Counted from the stretch's first letter, positions 16,258-23,182 are shown. The stretch is DNA of 44,190 nt from a virus (IMGVR_UViG_3300029911_000063:1-44190); one strand, 5' to 3'. Numbers and translations are program-made. Notes: generated by a model not told the origin, from the sequence alone.

Positions 16258-17016
16258 ATGCCAAAAGAAACAGACATCATCAGTCAGGCATATCACGGAG
16301 CCTACGAAATACGATTTTCTCCAGGCGCGCACCGCTATTGGGTTCGCAAGACGGGCGACGAGAAGTGGGAAAGCATTTCAGGCGTCACGACCATTCTGAA
16401 CAAAGTCATCCCCAAGAACCTTGTTCAGTGGGCCGCAGATCAGGCCGTGGCTTCGCTTACGCCGCATTTGGGACAGGAGTTGACACAAACCATGCTGGAG
16501 GACGCCAGGAACGCTCACCGAGTCACTAAAGAGGAAGCGGGTGGCATTGGCAAGGCCGTCCACGCTTGGGTGGAACGATTCTGCCTCGGAAAAGGCAAAC
16601 CCATCCCGCTGCCTGACGACGAAAAGGAATTGAACGGCGTCACGGGTTTTCTCAACTGGTGGAACAAGACGGGTGCGGAGATCATCGAAAGCGAGCGGTT
16701 CGTGTACCAACCAGAAAAGCACTACATCGGAACGATGGATGCCTATGTCAAAATCAAAGACAAGTTCTACGTCGCGGATTGGAAAACGGGCAAAAACTTC
16801 TACGCCGACCATTTGCTTCAAGTGGCTGGGTACAGTTCAGCTTTTCGAATGGAAACAGGGAACCAAATCGACGGCATCATCGTCGCGAAGTTCAATAAAG
16901 AGGACGGCACGTTCGAAGAAAAGATCATCGAAAACATTACGCCGCTCGAACAAGCGTTCGACCGCGCGCTGAGGTTCTCGCGTGATTTGGATGATGCCGT
17001 AAAATTGGTTAAATGA
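16258..17016 (+). CDS. PD-(D/E)XK exonuclease, partner of Bet
   Basis: The start at 16258 follows the Bet stop as TAG-T-ATG; an upstream in-frame ATG at 16228 lies inside bet. 252 aa. Catalytic core of the RecB/Cas4-like nuclease fold: H102 in VHAWVERF, D161 in GTMDA, D174-x-K176 in VADWKTGK, and a Q188 in HLLQVAGY. It most likely resects 5' ends to make the 3' overhangs that Bet anneals, replacing lambda Exo. It ends as TGA-T-ATG before the next gene. Confidence 0.85.
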   Translation: MPKETDIISQAYHGAYEIRFSPGAHRYWVRKTGDEKWESISGVTTILNKVIPKNLVQWAADQAVASLTPHLGQELTQTMLEDARNAHRVTKEEAGGIGKAVHAWVERFCLGKGKPIPLPDDEKELNGVTGFLNWWNKTGAEIIESERFVYQPEKHYIGTMDAYVKIKDKFYVADWKTGKNFYADHLLQVAGYSSAFRMETGNQIDGIIVAKFNKEDGTFEEKIIENITPLEQAFDRALRFSRDLDDAVKLVK

Positions 17017-17017
17017 T

Positions 17018-17776
17018 ATGCCCAAACAACTTCCTTCCAACCGCGTGAAAGAAATAACAATGGAAAAAGGTTGCACGACTCAAGAAGCCATCCTCGCCTA
17101 CCTCGACGAACGCGAAACTGAAGAGAAGCGTGTCGAAGATGCTACGATGAAATACAACATTGAACTGGCTAAGATGCACAAGTTCTACAACTCAAATAAA
17201 GCAACCCCTGTTACGCCATCTAAGGACGAAGGTAACAAGAATATTTGCCTGCCTGAAACCAAATGTAATTTGTGCGGCATGATGGGAAATCCACCGTGGT
17301 ATCACCAATGTCCTGGTCTGTTCAACCAATCACACTGGGGGACTGACCATCCCCAACTTGTCGGTCTTGCTAAAGAGATTGAAAAGATGACGGAAGAAGC
17401 AAAGCCCTGTCGCCCAAGTAGAGTAGCGGCACCGTCAGAAGTCAATGAAAAAGCCAGCCTTGTTGAAAAACTCTTTGCCCGAAAGTGTGAGGCAAAATAT
17501 AGAGATTTGGTGTCTAATTCTTCAACTATGACTTGTGGAAAATCACTTCCTTGTCCCGACCATCCCCCTCAACCAAAACCACGCTGGAGACCGAGCCTTG
17601 GAGAAACAAGTTATTCCATAGATTGGGATGGCGAAATTGTGAAAGACGGCGCATGGGAAGATTTGGAATATGAAAACGCGCGTTGGGCTTTTGGCAATTG
17701 CTTCCCGTCCCGTGAGAAAGCAGAGGCTGCCGCGCAAGCTATCAAGGAGCTGCTAATGAAAATACAAGGAGAATAA
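17018..17776 (+). CDS. Hypothetical Cys-rich early protein, 252 aa
   Basis: Not recognised. N-terminal 50 residues are helical and charged (VKEITMEKGCTTQEAILAYL). A zinc-finger-like segment around residue 85 (CNLCGMMGNPPWYHQCPG) and a second Cys/His cluster near 175 (MTCGKSLPCPDHPPQ) follow. The C-terminus has an alternating strand/helix pattern ending AAAQAIKELLMKIQGE, which resembles the small domain often found at the ends of early phage proteins. Position after the exonuclease suggests DNA metabolism; inference only. Confidence 0.65.
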   Translation: MPKQLPSNRVKEITMEKGCTTQEAILAYLDERETEEKRVEDATMKYNIELAKMHKFYNSNKATPVTPSKDEGNKNICLPETKCNLCGMMGNPPWYHQCPGLFNQSHWGTDHPQLVGLAKEIEKMTEEAKPCRPSRVAAPSEVNEKASLVEKLFARKCEAKYRDLVSNSSTMTCGKSLPCPDHPPQPKPRWRPSLGETSYSIDWDGEIVKDGAWEDLEYENARWAFGNCFPSREKAEAAAQAIKELLMKIQGE

Positions 17777-17780
17777 TAAT

Positions 17781-18005
17781 ATGGGACACTGGGAAAGAGA
17801 AATTGGATACAGATGTTCTGATGATTGTAAACAGTCTGGCTGTCCAGGACATACAATGAAAGTGGAAATCTTTACCGTAACCGATTCTTTAAAGGTTACT
17901 CCAGATATTAAAGACGGAACCGATTTCTTTTACTTGGATACGAATCGTTTTGAAACTCTTAAAAAAGTTCTAAAAGAATGGGATTATAGTGGTTTCAATT
18001 TCTAA
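17781..18005 (+). CDS. Hypothetical early protein, 74 aa
   Basis: Not recognised. N-terminal CSDDCKQSGCPGH gives a possible zinc knuckle (C-x3-C-x4-C-x2-H); the C-terminal half is beta/alpha (VEIFTVTDSLKVTPD, then FETLKKVLKEW). It starts 4 nt after the previous stop (TAA-TAAT-ATG) within the early operon. Confidence 0.6.
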   Translation: MGHWEREIGYRCSDDCKQSGCPGHTMKVEIFTVTDSLKVTPDIKDGTDFFYLDTNRFETLKKVLKEWDYSGFNF

Positions 18006-18038
18006 CCCCTTTGGCCGCCATCCTAACGAATCCTGAAT

Positions 18039-18290
18039 ATGACTATCGAGACCGCTTGGAACGAAATAGCAATAGGAATGAAGCAAGATGAGCCTCAAGC
18101 AAACTTTGATTTGTTCCAATCCATCCTCCAACGCTTCGCCCTGGAGTTCGTGGAGGCGAGTGTCGGTGTGAAGCAGAAATGTACGCATCAAGACCCACAG
18201 TTTTGCAAGGACGTGAAGTGTCCGAAGATTCAGTGGAACGCTTGTCGTGAGCAAACCTTGGAGGCGGCACGTAAGATACTTGGCTTATGA
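18039..18290 (+). CDS. Hypothetical early protein, 83 aa
   Basis: Not recognised. Helical N-terminus (NEIAIGMKQDEPQANFDLFQ), then a Cys-rich region (CTHQDPQFCKDVKCPKIQWNAC) which could bind a metal. Its stop overlaps the next start as ATGA at 18287-18290. Part of the run of small accessory early genes. Confidence 0.55.
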   Translation: MTIETAWNEIAIGMKQDEPQANFDLFQSILQRFALEFVEASVGVKQKCTHQDPQFCKDVKCPKIQWNACREQTLEAARKILGL

Positions 18291-18382
18291 ACTGCCCACA
18301 ATGCTCCAAATACATTAGCGACTGGCGATGGTGGCCGTTCTATGTGGGGTTCGTGCTTGGCCTTTTACTGGGAACGAAATAA
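18287..18382 (+). CDS. Membrane mini-protein with CxxC, 31 aa
   Basis: MNCPQCSKYISDWRWWPFY followed by a hydrophobic run (VGFVLGLLLG). A CxxC pair at the N-terminus and one membrane helix. Coupled to the gene before by ATGA and to the gene after (TAA-AT-ATG). Function unknown. Confidence 0.45.
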   Translation: MNCPQCSKYISDWRWWPFYVGFVLGLLLGTK

Positions 18383-18384
18383 AT

Positions 18385-18594
18385 ATGAGCCAAATCATTC
18401 ATGGAGATTGCTTGGACTTTATTCCAACTCTCTGTGATGAGATTGATAGGCTCAACGCCCTCCTCTCCCAATATCGTGCCTTCAAAGAGGCGGTGGAGAA
18501 AGGTTTTATGAATCAGAAGGAAGGCAACGAATCGTTTGAAGACTTCAAGAAGCGTCGCGACGCCGCCCTGCTCTTAGCCCCTAAAGACGAATAG
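18385..18594 (+). CDS. Small protein with methyltransferase-like N-terminus, 69 aa
   Basis: The start at 18385 (MSQIIHGDCLDFIPTL) is preferred over an ATG at 18328 that lies in the previous gene. The first 16 residues look like the N-terminus of phage DNA adenine methyltransferases (IIHGDCLE...L), but no SAM-binding or catalytic motif follows; instead a coiled-coil (EIDRLNALLSQYRAFKEAV) and a charged tail. It may be a remnant fused to an unrelated coding end. Its last codons and the following start are repeated at the end of the next gene. Confidence 0.5.
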   Translation: MSQIIHGDCLDFIPTLCDEIDRLNALLSQYRAFKEAVEKGFMNQKEGNESFEDFKKRRDAALLLAPKDE

Positions 18595-18596
18595 GT

Positions 18597-18776
18597 ATGC
18601 TCAAATTCATTGACGAGCTTGCTGACGTATCCGATGCTGATATTGAGGTGATTGAGAAAATGTTACTACGGACGAAGATTGAAAACCACATGGTTTGGAT
18701 TCATGGAGTGACAAAGAAATCTCCCCTCGCTCTTAGTCCTAAAGACGAAATGGTATGCACAAACCAAAAACCGTAA
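18597..18776 (+). CDS. Small hypothetical protein, 59 aa
   Basis: MLKFIDELADVSDADIEVIEKM, a helical acidic start, then HGVTKKSPLALSPKDEMVCTNQKP. The SPKDE region is a nucleotide-level repeat of the end of the previous gene, but the stop codon there (AATAG) reads AAATG here, so this frame runs 7 codons further and overlaps the next gene by 22 nt. Function unknown. Confidence 0.45.
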   Translation: MLKFIDELADVSDADIEVIEKMLLRTKIENHMVWIHGVTKKSPLALSPKDEMVCTNQKP

Positions 18777-18895
18777 CGTATTACTGCTACTGCCAAGAGT
18801 GCATGGACGAATGCCGCTTCACCTTGCAGGGTGCTGAACAAACGCCGTCAGCTCGACCTACCAAATCCGCCAGCCCGACCGTACAAGGTCGCTAA
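18755..18895 (+). CDS. Cys-rich mini-protein, 46 aa
   Basis: MHKPKTVTYYCYCQECMDEC holds four cysteines in a C-x-C-x2-C-x3-C arrangement, a possible zinc knuckle; the rest is Ser/Pro/Thr-rich. It starts inside the previous frame, at the repeated GGTATGC junction. Real but unassigned, or a decaying gene. Confidence 0.4.
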   Translation: MHKPKTVTYYCYCQECMDECRFTLQGAEQTPSARPTKSASPTVQGR

Positions 18896-18906
18896 CCATC
18901 CCTGGT

Positions 18907-19254
18907 ATGAACACCTACTGCCAAAAGCACGCTAAACAGAAAATCTATCTCACCTGTTTGTGTGCTGTTGAGCATGGGTGTCCAGTTTGTAAACATGAAA
19001 TACCTGATATGCCACCTATTAACGAATTGATCGAGAAGTTGAAGGGATTGGAAACGAGGGCTACGAAAGGGCCGTGGAATGGATTTGGAGACATCCTTGA
19101 GTTCGTGATGGCCCTCCGCAACGCCTTTCACCAGCTAGTAAGTGAGATTGAACGGTTGCAGGCGATGTGTTTCAAACAGGCGGTTGTTCTTGGCGAAATG
19201 CAAACCCAACTAAAGCAAGCCGAAGCTCTAAGATGTCCACATACGATTGGATGA
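18907..19254 (+). CDS. Ea22-like accessory early protein, 115 aa
   Basis: N-terminal Cys cluster (CQKHAKQKIYLTCLC, then CPVCKH) is followed by the pattern KLKGLETRATKGPWNG and MALRNAFHQLVSEIERLQ, which recall the Ead/Ea22-type early phage proteins (A-T-x-G-P-W and a LRNA...L..EIERL helix). The C-terminus is coiled-coil. These genes are usually dispensable for growth under laboratory conditions. It ends as TGA-T-ATG. Confidence 0.55.
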   Translation: MNTYCQKHAKQKIYLTCLCAVEHGCPVCKHEIPDMPPINELIEKLKGLETRATKGPWNGFGDILEFVMALRNAFHQLVSEIERLQAMCFKQAVVLGEMQTQLKQAEALRCPHTIG

Positions 19255-19255
19255 T

Positions 19256-19315
19256 ATGCCTTGCAACCATGATGAAGCTGAACGTGATCGAGCATTGAAA
19301 CTTAGACCTCTATGA
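19256..19315 (+). CDS. Tiny coupled frame, 19 aa
   Basis: MPCNHDEAERDRALKLRPL, starting one base after the previous stop (TGA-T-ATG) and overlapping the next gene by ATGA. The double coupling suggests a translated relay peptide or a gene remnant. Confidence 0.3.
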   Translation: MPCNHDEAERDRALKLRPL

Positions 19316-19566
19316 AATCAATCATTATCTCACTCATTACTTGGATATTGTTTTTACTTGCTGCCCGTCGTTCTTATGTGATCTGGTTATATCTAGGCAA
19401 TTTGTTGGATGAAATAAGCTACTACGCCAATAAAGACATTAACAGTAATAAAGACTGGCGATGGCGTTATAAAGAATTTAACAAAGTATCTCAAGTTCAA
19501 ATGCTTATCAAATTTTGGAAACCGTTAAAATCGTTTTGGAAAGACCATTCCTTCCATACAGACTAA
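19312..19566 (+). CDS. Small membrane protein, 84 aa
   Basis: N-terminal hydrophobic helix (IIISLITWILFLLAA, about residues 4-18) with a second moderately hydrophobic stretch (SYVIWLYLGNLL), then a soluble Lys/Trp-rich tail. Coupled upstream by ATGA. Ends as TAA-T-ATG before a 6-codon frame at 19568, so the next gene (19612) begins after a short spacer. Function unknown. Confidence 0.6.
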   Translation: MKSIIISLITWILFLLAARRSYVIWLYLGNLLDEISYYANKDINSNKDWRWRYKEFNKVSQVQMLIKFWKPLKSFWKDHSFHTD

Positions 19567-19611
19567 TATGCTCTGTCTCACCTACTAATCTAATAAAATA
19601 TCAATAAACAT

Positions 19612-19974
19612 ATGAACTCAATCATTATCGACGGAGTAACCTACGTCCCAGAAGGAACAATTAAAGGCCAAACAGCTGTGAACACTGACGGTTTGAAATA
19701 CTGCATTGTTCGTACTTACAGTGCTGGTGTATTCGCTGGTTATCTCAAAAGTCTCGTGGGAAAAGAAGGTATCGTTTTGAATGCTCGACGTTTGTGGTAC
19801 TGGGCAGGAGCCGCTTCACTCTCTCAACTTGCTATGGAAGGTGTGAGTAAACCAAAAGAATGTAAGTTTCCTTGCGAAGTTAACGAGGTGCAATTATCAG
19901 AAGTAATTGAAGTAATCCCATGTACCGAAGAAGCTCAAAAGTCCATCGCTAAGGTGGCGAACTGGAGTGAGTAA
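19612..19974 (+). CDS. DUF6948-like phage protein, 120 aa
   Basis: The segments VRTYSAGVFAGYLKS, VLNARRLWYWAGAASLSQLA and KPKECKFPCEVNEV match my recollection of a widespread phage early family (DUF6948), of unknown function. In many phages it is followed by a Gly-rich low-complexity protein, exactly as here (19976-20242), so the pair likely acts together or is co-inherited. Starts after an AT-rich spacer; ends as TAA-T-ATG. Confidence 0.65.
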   Translation: MNSIIIDGVTYVPEGTIKGQTAVNTDGLKYCIVRTYSAGVFAGYLKSLVGKEGIVLNARRLWYWAGAASLSQLAMEGVSKPKECKFPCEVNEVQLSEVIEVIPCTEEAQKSIAKVANWSE

Positions 19975-19975
19975 T

Positions 19976-20242
19976 ATGACCACTACAATCGCGTCAGGCA
20001 ACGGCTACGGCGACGGCTACGGAAACGGCAACGGCTACGGCTACGGAAACGGCAACGGCTACGGAAACGGCAACGGCTACGGAAACGGCAACGGCGACGG
20101 CTACGGCGACGGCTACGGAAACGGCTACGGCGACGGCAACGGCTACGGCTACGGAAACGGCAACGGCTACGGAAACGGCAACGGCGACGGCAACGGCAAC
20201 GGCTACGGAAACGGAAACGGCAACGGCAACGGCAACGGCTAG
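19976..20242 (+). CDS. Gly-x dipeptide-repeat low-complexity protein, 88 aa
   Basis: After MTTTIAS the whole protein is Gly alternating with Asn, Tyr or Asp (GNGYGDGYGNGNGYGYGNG and so on) to the stop. At DNA level it is a 6-bp-phase repeat of GGC-AAC, GGC-TAC, GGA-AAC and GGC-GAC codons, much GC-richer than its neighbours. The start at 19976 follows TAA-T. Such sequences are disordered and Tyr/Gly-rich, so phase separation or a surface film is possible, not shown. Repeat number is likely to vary between relatives. Confidence 0.7.
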   Translation: MTTTIASGNGYGDGYGNGNGYGYGNGNGYGNGNGYGNGNGDGYGDGYGNGYGDGNGYGYGNGNGYGNGNGDGNGNGYGNGNGNGNGNG

Positions 20243-20283
20243 GCTTGTATGTCTTTTTGTCTCACCTGTGGCTCTACAACACT

Positions 20284-20520
20284 ATGAAAAAGGCATTAGT
20301 TGAACTACGAATTCAAATGGTTATAGATGCGCCGGATTATTCAAATGATCCTGATGAAGAAAACTTAAGTGAATTCTATTTTGAACAACACAAGTGCGTA
20401 GAGGATTTGATAGATGAATTGAAGAAGACGCAAAAGGAAGGAGTCTGTAGGTGTAACGATGCCTCTATCCATTTTCTGGGTTTTGAAGGCGGAGAAAACA
20501 AACTGGAACAACCTGAATAA
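20284..20520 (+). CDS. Hypothetical early protein, 78 aa
   Basis: The start at 20284 (MKKALVELRIQMVID) is preferred to a TTG at 20245. A 12-codon frame (MSFCLTCGSTTL, 20249) overlaps its start by ATGA. Acidic and helical (DDPDEENLSEFYF-type run, then VEDLIDELKKTQKEG), with CRCNDASIHF near the end. Not recognised. Confidence 0.55.
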   Translation: MKKALVELRIQMVIDAPDYSNDPDEENLSEFYFEQHKCVEDLIDELKKTQKEGVCRCNDASIHFLGFEGGENKLEQPE

Positions 20521-20531
20521 AGTAGTATAAT
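20503..20531 (+). promoter_or_regulatory. Putative promoter of the structured non-coding segment
   Basis: A perfect -10 TATAAT at 20526-20531, with a weak -35 CTGGAA at 20503-20508 and a 17-bp spacer. It sits at the end of the upstream gene and just before the gene-free segment 20538-20912. The TATAATGGATT sequence recurs near 5271, and with one change near 12977. Confidence 0.45.
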
Positions 20532-20537
20532 GGATTA

Positions 20538-20912
20538 GCCAATGGTAGCGCGAGCTGGCGAGGTTCCGTCTTCGTCGGTTCCGTCGAGTACATAGTTTAC
20601 GCGTTGAATGGTTCGATTCCGCCCTGGTGGGCAACGGGTTCGGCTGTGTACTCAACAGAACGAAAGCTCAAAAACTTGTTCATTTGATTGAGTTCATGAG
20701 GCGGCCGAGGAGTCGCTAAAAGGTGCATAATGAGACACTGGGGAGGCTCAACCAAGGCCGCAAGGCTGTATTACCAAGTGTGTCTGCCCGTCAAAGCGGG
20801 CCGTGAACTCTATTGAATGAATATGGCTTAGTAATACGCAAGCCTGCGAGTATAAAGATCGTAGAGGATAAGATTCACGACATAATCGCTAAGCCCCACT
20901 GGGCCGAATCAT
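20538..20912 (+). ncRNA. Candidate structured non-coding RNA, ~375 nt, unassigned class
   Basis: No convincing gene in about 390 nt. Complementary segments: GAGTACATAG (about 20585) with CTGTGTACTC (about 20644, one G-U); GCCC-TGGT-GGGC (about 20621-20632); GCGGC/GTCGC (about 20701); AGACACTGG (about 20733) with CCAAGTGTGTCT (about 20774, one bulge); GCCCG-TCAAAG-CGGGC (about 20786-20801); GGCTTAG (20825-20831) with CTAAGCC (20889-20895). A tRNA-like TTCGATT loop (about 20612) lacks a matching T stem. It does not read as tmRNA, RNase P RNA or a group I intron by eye. Large phage-associated RNAs of other classes are possible. Confidence 0.45.
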
Positions 20913-20921
20913 TTGAGTGAT

Positions 20922-21275
20922 ATGGAAGAGAAACCAAAAATAGATAACAAGAGAACGCTATCACAGAATCGAGCTTTGCATTTATACTTTACTCTCGTTG
21001 CCACGTCTTTGAATGCCGCTGGAATAGAAATCAAGGCGTCACTCCCCGACATGGAGATTCCATGGTCGCCAGAGACGGTCAAAATTCTTCTATGGAAGAC
21101 GGTTCAAAGAATACTGGTTCAAAAGGAACACACGGCGGACTTGTCCACAAAGGAAATTGATTTGGTGTATGACGTGGTGAATCGTCATCTGGCATCGCTC
21201 GGCATCCATGAGGCATTTCCAAGCATTGAGACTTTGATGCTGATAAACCCCAGCAAAAGTGATACAATATCCTAA
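20922..21275 (+). CDS. NinB-like recombination protein, 117 aa
   Basis: The start at 20922 (MEEKPKIDNKRTLSQNRALH) is in TGATATG context; a TTG at 20913 is also possible. The RTLSQNRALHLYF opening, IPWSPETVKILLW centre and TKEIDLVYDVVNRHLASLGI end resemble a family of phage NinB-like (Orf/recombination mediator) proteins. It is followed with a 1-nt overlap (TAATG) by a NinG-like gene, the same pairing as in lambdoid nin regions. It is thought to load or assist recombinases on SSB-covered DNA. Confidence 0.6.
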   Translation: MEEKPKIDNKRTLSQNRALHLYFTLVATSLNAAGIEIKASLPDMEIPWSPETVKILLWKTVQRILVQKEHTADLSTKEIDLVYDVVNRHLASLGIHEAFPSIETLMLINPSKSDTIS

Positions 21276-21682
21276 TGAACTACTTCAAAGTAAAATCCAA
21301 AAAGAAACCATCAATAAGTCGTTTGAAAAAACAACTTGAGATTCTAGTAAAACAATTCGTGAAAATAAGGGACAAAAACATTTGTCAGCGGTGCGGCAAG
21401 TACGTTACAGGATCAGATTGTCACGGGTCACACGTCATCCCTGTATCTGCTGGGAATCAATTCCGTTTCGATCCTTTGAACATCAAGACACTTTGTTATC
21501 ACTGCCACATAAATTGGTGGCACAAGAATCCTATTGAAGCTGGTGACTGGTTCCAAGCCAAATTTCCTGAACGCTATGATTACCTATTTGGTAAACCAAG
21601 AATGTCAGTAAAATACACGGTTGAATGGTATCAAGACATGATAGAAAAATATAAAGCACTTTTGAAAACTTTGACGAAATAA
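21275..21682 (+). CDS. NinG/Rap-like recombination endonuclease
   Basis: 135 aa. Basic N-terminus, then C37-x2-C40 (CQRC), a SHVIPVSAGNQFRFDPLN segment (H53) and C74-x2-C77-H (CYHCHINWWH): the zinc-bound HNH-like core seen in NinG and related phage nucleases. C-terminal helix is Tyr/Lys rich. It most likely cuts recombination junctions together with the Bet/exonuclease pair. It is the last rightward gene; a strong terminator follows. Confidence 0.78.
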   Translation: MNYFKVKSKKKPSISRLKKQLEILVKQFVKIRDKNICQRCGKYVTGSDCHGSHVIPVSAGNQFRFDPLNIKTLCYHCHINWWHKNPIEAGDWFQAKFPERYDYLFGKPRMSVKYTVEWYQDMIEKYKALLKTLTK

Positions 21683-21684
21683 TA

Positions 21685-21710
21685 AAACAGGCTCCGAACG
21701 GAGCCTGTTT
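21685..21710. terminator. Bidirectional intrinsic terminator between convergent operons
   Basis: AAACAGGCTCC-GAAC-GGAGCCTGTTT: an 11-bp stem with a tetraloop, flanked by A- and T-runs on both sides, so it can end both rightward early and leftward late transcripts. It is the only convergent junction in the window. The 111 bp from 21711 to 21821 hold no supported gene. Confidence 0.9.
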
Positions 21711-21821
21711 CTGTATCCTCTTGTACTCATCTTGTTGCTTGTAGACCCCCGCCTTGAAGGACGTAATTTTCATAGGGAAAGTATAGCATGTAACTTACAA
21801 TATAGGAAACTGTGTGTAAAG

Positions 21822-22031
21822 TTATTGGGTGACAGCTGCGGGAGCTACAGCTGCGGGTGGATTGAGTAACTGGTCTAAAGCATGGATAGCCGTACTCAAA
21901 ATCAAGATGACTATAGGTGCCCATTCACCTAAGTCGAAACTACCAACTACTTGAAGAGCGTAAGTGAGTATACCAGCGAGAGCTACGATTGCTGCGTGTT
22001 TAAGAATCGACTTGAACATGGAGGATGTCAT
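21822..22031 (-). CDS. Putative holin, 69 aa
   Basis: The start at 22031 follows TAA-T; a longer frame to 22070 lies in the previous gene. Two hydrophobic helices (HAAIVALAGILTYALQVVG and WAPIVILILSTAIHALDQL) with a short polar turn (SFDLGE) and a Pro/Ala-rich tail: the shape of a class II holin. It is the last gene of the lysis cluster, next to a peptidase and near the transglycosylase gene. Function inferred from topology and place. Confidence 0.6.
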   Translation of the reverse strand: MTSSMFKSILKHAAIVALAGILTYALQVVGSFDLGEWAPIVILILSTAIHALDQLLNPPAAVAPAAVTQ

Positions 22032-22032
22032 A

Positions 22033-22173
22033 TTATTTCTTAGCCATTGAAAATTTAGATTTAGAACCACCTCCTACACTCTTAACTTTACGAGACACAA
22101 CTACAGCGTTTGAATGAGCTTTCTTTGGAGCCTTACCGTGTACATTAAGGAATTGATGGGCTGTGTATTGCAT
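22033..22173 (-). CDS. Small basic protein in the lysis cluster, 46 aa
   Basis: MQYTAHQFLNVHGKAPKKAHS then a Lys/Ser/Gly-rich tail (SVGGGSKSKFSMAKK). Very basic. Both its start and the next gene's start are stop-T-ATG junctions (TAATATG), which supports translation. Could be a minor virion or DNA-binding protein; not recognised. Confidence 0.55.
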   Translation of the reverse strand: MQYTAHQFLNVHGKAPKKAHSNAVVVSRKVKSVGGGSKSKFSMAKK

Positions 22174-22174
22174 A

Positions 22175-23182
22175 TTAAGGTTTAGGTTGATTTAGATCGA
22201 ACGGAGCTGTTTCACCACGACGGAAAGCGTAGGTGTAATTTACGCAATCCGTAACGGTATAGTTTCCATAGCTCACGCAATTTATGAAGACGGTCCAAAA
22301 GCGACCGGCTGCATCCATCACGCTTTGATTTTTTAAGGCTGTGAACGCTGCTAATAGATCACTGGCCGTCTGTTGTTCTATTGCTAGATTACGCGCTTTA
22401 CTAAAGTGGCTCAAGGCGTTCGCAAATGGAGCAGCACGCACTGTATCTCGTAAATCCCTCCAGTTAGCCGGCAAAGGAGCAATCGCATAGATACTCGTAA
22501 GTGGGTAATCAGCAGCGATGTAGTGATAACCAGTGAAGGCTGCAGATTCCTCTATGCTATCATGTACGCACCGGCATCCATCTTCCCTCCAACCTACTGC
22601 GATCACACCATGATTGTAGACTCCACCAACAGGGAATTCACAACCATCGACAAACCAATTAGACTCTGCACACACGTTTATCAATACCCCTCCAAAGCTC
22701 ATAATGGCCTGCTGAATAGCTTCCGTAGTTGGATTTATACGCATGTAGCCTATTACGCATTCAGGTGCACTGTAGGCCAAGGTAGCGGCCTTCTGCTGCA
22801 GTTCATTGAACTGACTGGGACCGTATACATCGGCTGGCATTGGGAGCTGGCTATTATCAATGCAACCGGGACTAATAGCTGTGGCCAAGTTTGATCGGAA
22901 GTCGGAACCTTCGGCATTACCACCAGAACGGAAGAACTGAAAAGGTTTGGAAAAGTCGTAAGTCTGCCCGTTGACAGCTTTGATCGCTAGATTTACAAGT
23001 TTACAAGTAGCAAAGGAAACACAGAATGGATAATCACCTTGTGGTTCAAAAGGAATACCCTCAGTAAGAAAAGATTTGGGGATAACTGCCGAACCAGCTA
23101 GGCCAATTTCATCAGCGAATACATCTCGACTGTCGAATGGTAATGGCGCTAAACCTGTATTAACTCCGAGTTGAGAAGGCAT
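22175..23182 (-). CDS. Papain-like (C1 family) cysteine peptidase
   Basis: 335 aa. Oxyanion Gln48 and catalytic Cys54 in EPQGDYPFC (six residues apart, as in papain), His191 in VYNHGVIAVGW, and an Asp208 in VHDS in the place of the catalytic Asn. No signal peptide. Members of this family occur in phages near tail/lysis genes. It could process internal virion proteins, cut host cell-wall peptides during entry, or act at lysis; its place between a single-pass membrane protein and the basic 46-aa protein fits entry or lysis. Start TAG-T-ATG. Confidence 0.85.
   Translation of the reverse strand: MPSQLGVNTGLAPLPFDSRDVFADEIGLAGSAVIPKSFLTEGIPFEPQGDYPFCVSFATCKLVNLAIKAVNGQTYDFSKPFQFFRSGGNAEGSDFRSNLATAISPGCIDNSQLPMPADVYGPSQFNELQQKAATLAYSAPECVIGYMRINPTTEAIQQAIMSFGGVLINVCAESNWFVDGCEFPVGGVYNHGVIAVGWREDGCRCVHDSIEESAAFTGYHYIAADYPLTSIYAIAPLPANWRDLRDTVRAAPFANALSHFSKARNLAIEQQTASDLLAAFTALKNQSVMDAAGRFWTVFINCVSYGNYTVTDCVNYTYAFRRGETAPFDLNQPKP

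Noticed and set aside
19568-19588. Six-codon frame MLCLTY after 19312-19566
   Set aside because: Starts as TAA-T-ATG but is too short to support as a gene; noted only as a further stop-T-ATG junction.
19976-20242. CRISPR array or satellite repeat
   Set aside because: The repetition is a codon-level Gly-x pattern in an open frame with a start and stop, without constant repeats and unique spacers.
20520-20640. tRNA gene suggested by GGATTAGCCAATGGTAG and GGTTCGATTCC
   Set aside because: The D-arm-like and T-loop-like pieces are about 70 nt apart, the T stem pairs at only three positions, and no 7-bp acceptor stem joins the ends.
20538-20912. tmRNA, RNase P RNA or group I intron
   Set aside because: No tag-peptide frame with Ala-Ala end, no RNase P core sequences, and no recognisable P7/S-type intron core; left as an unassigned structured segment.
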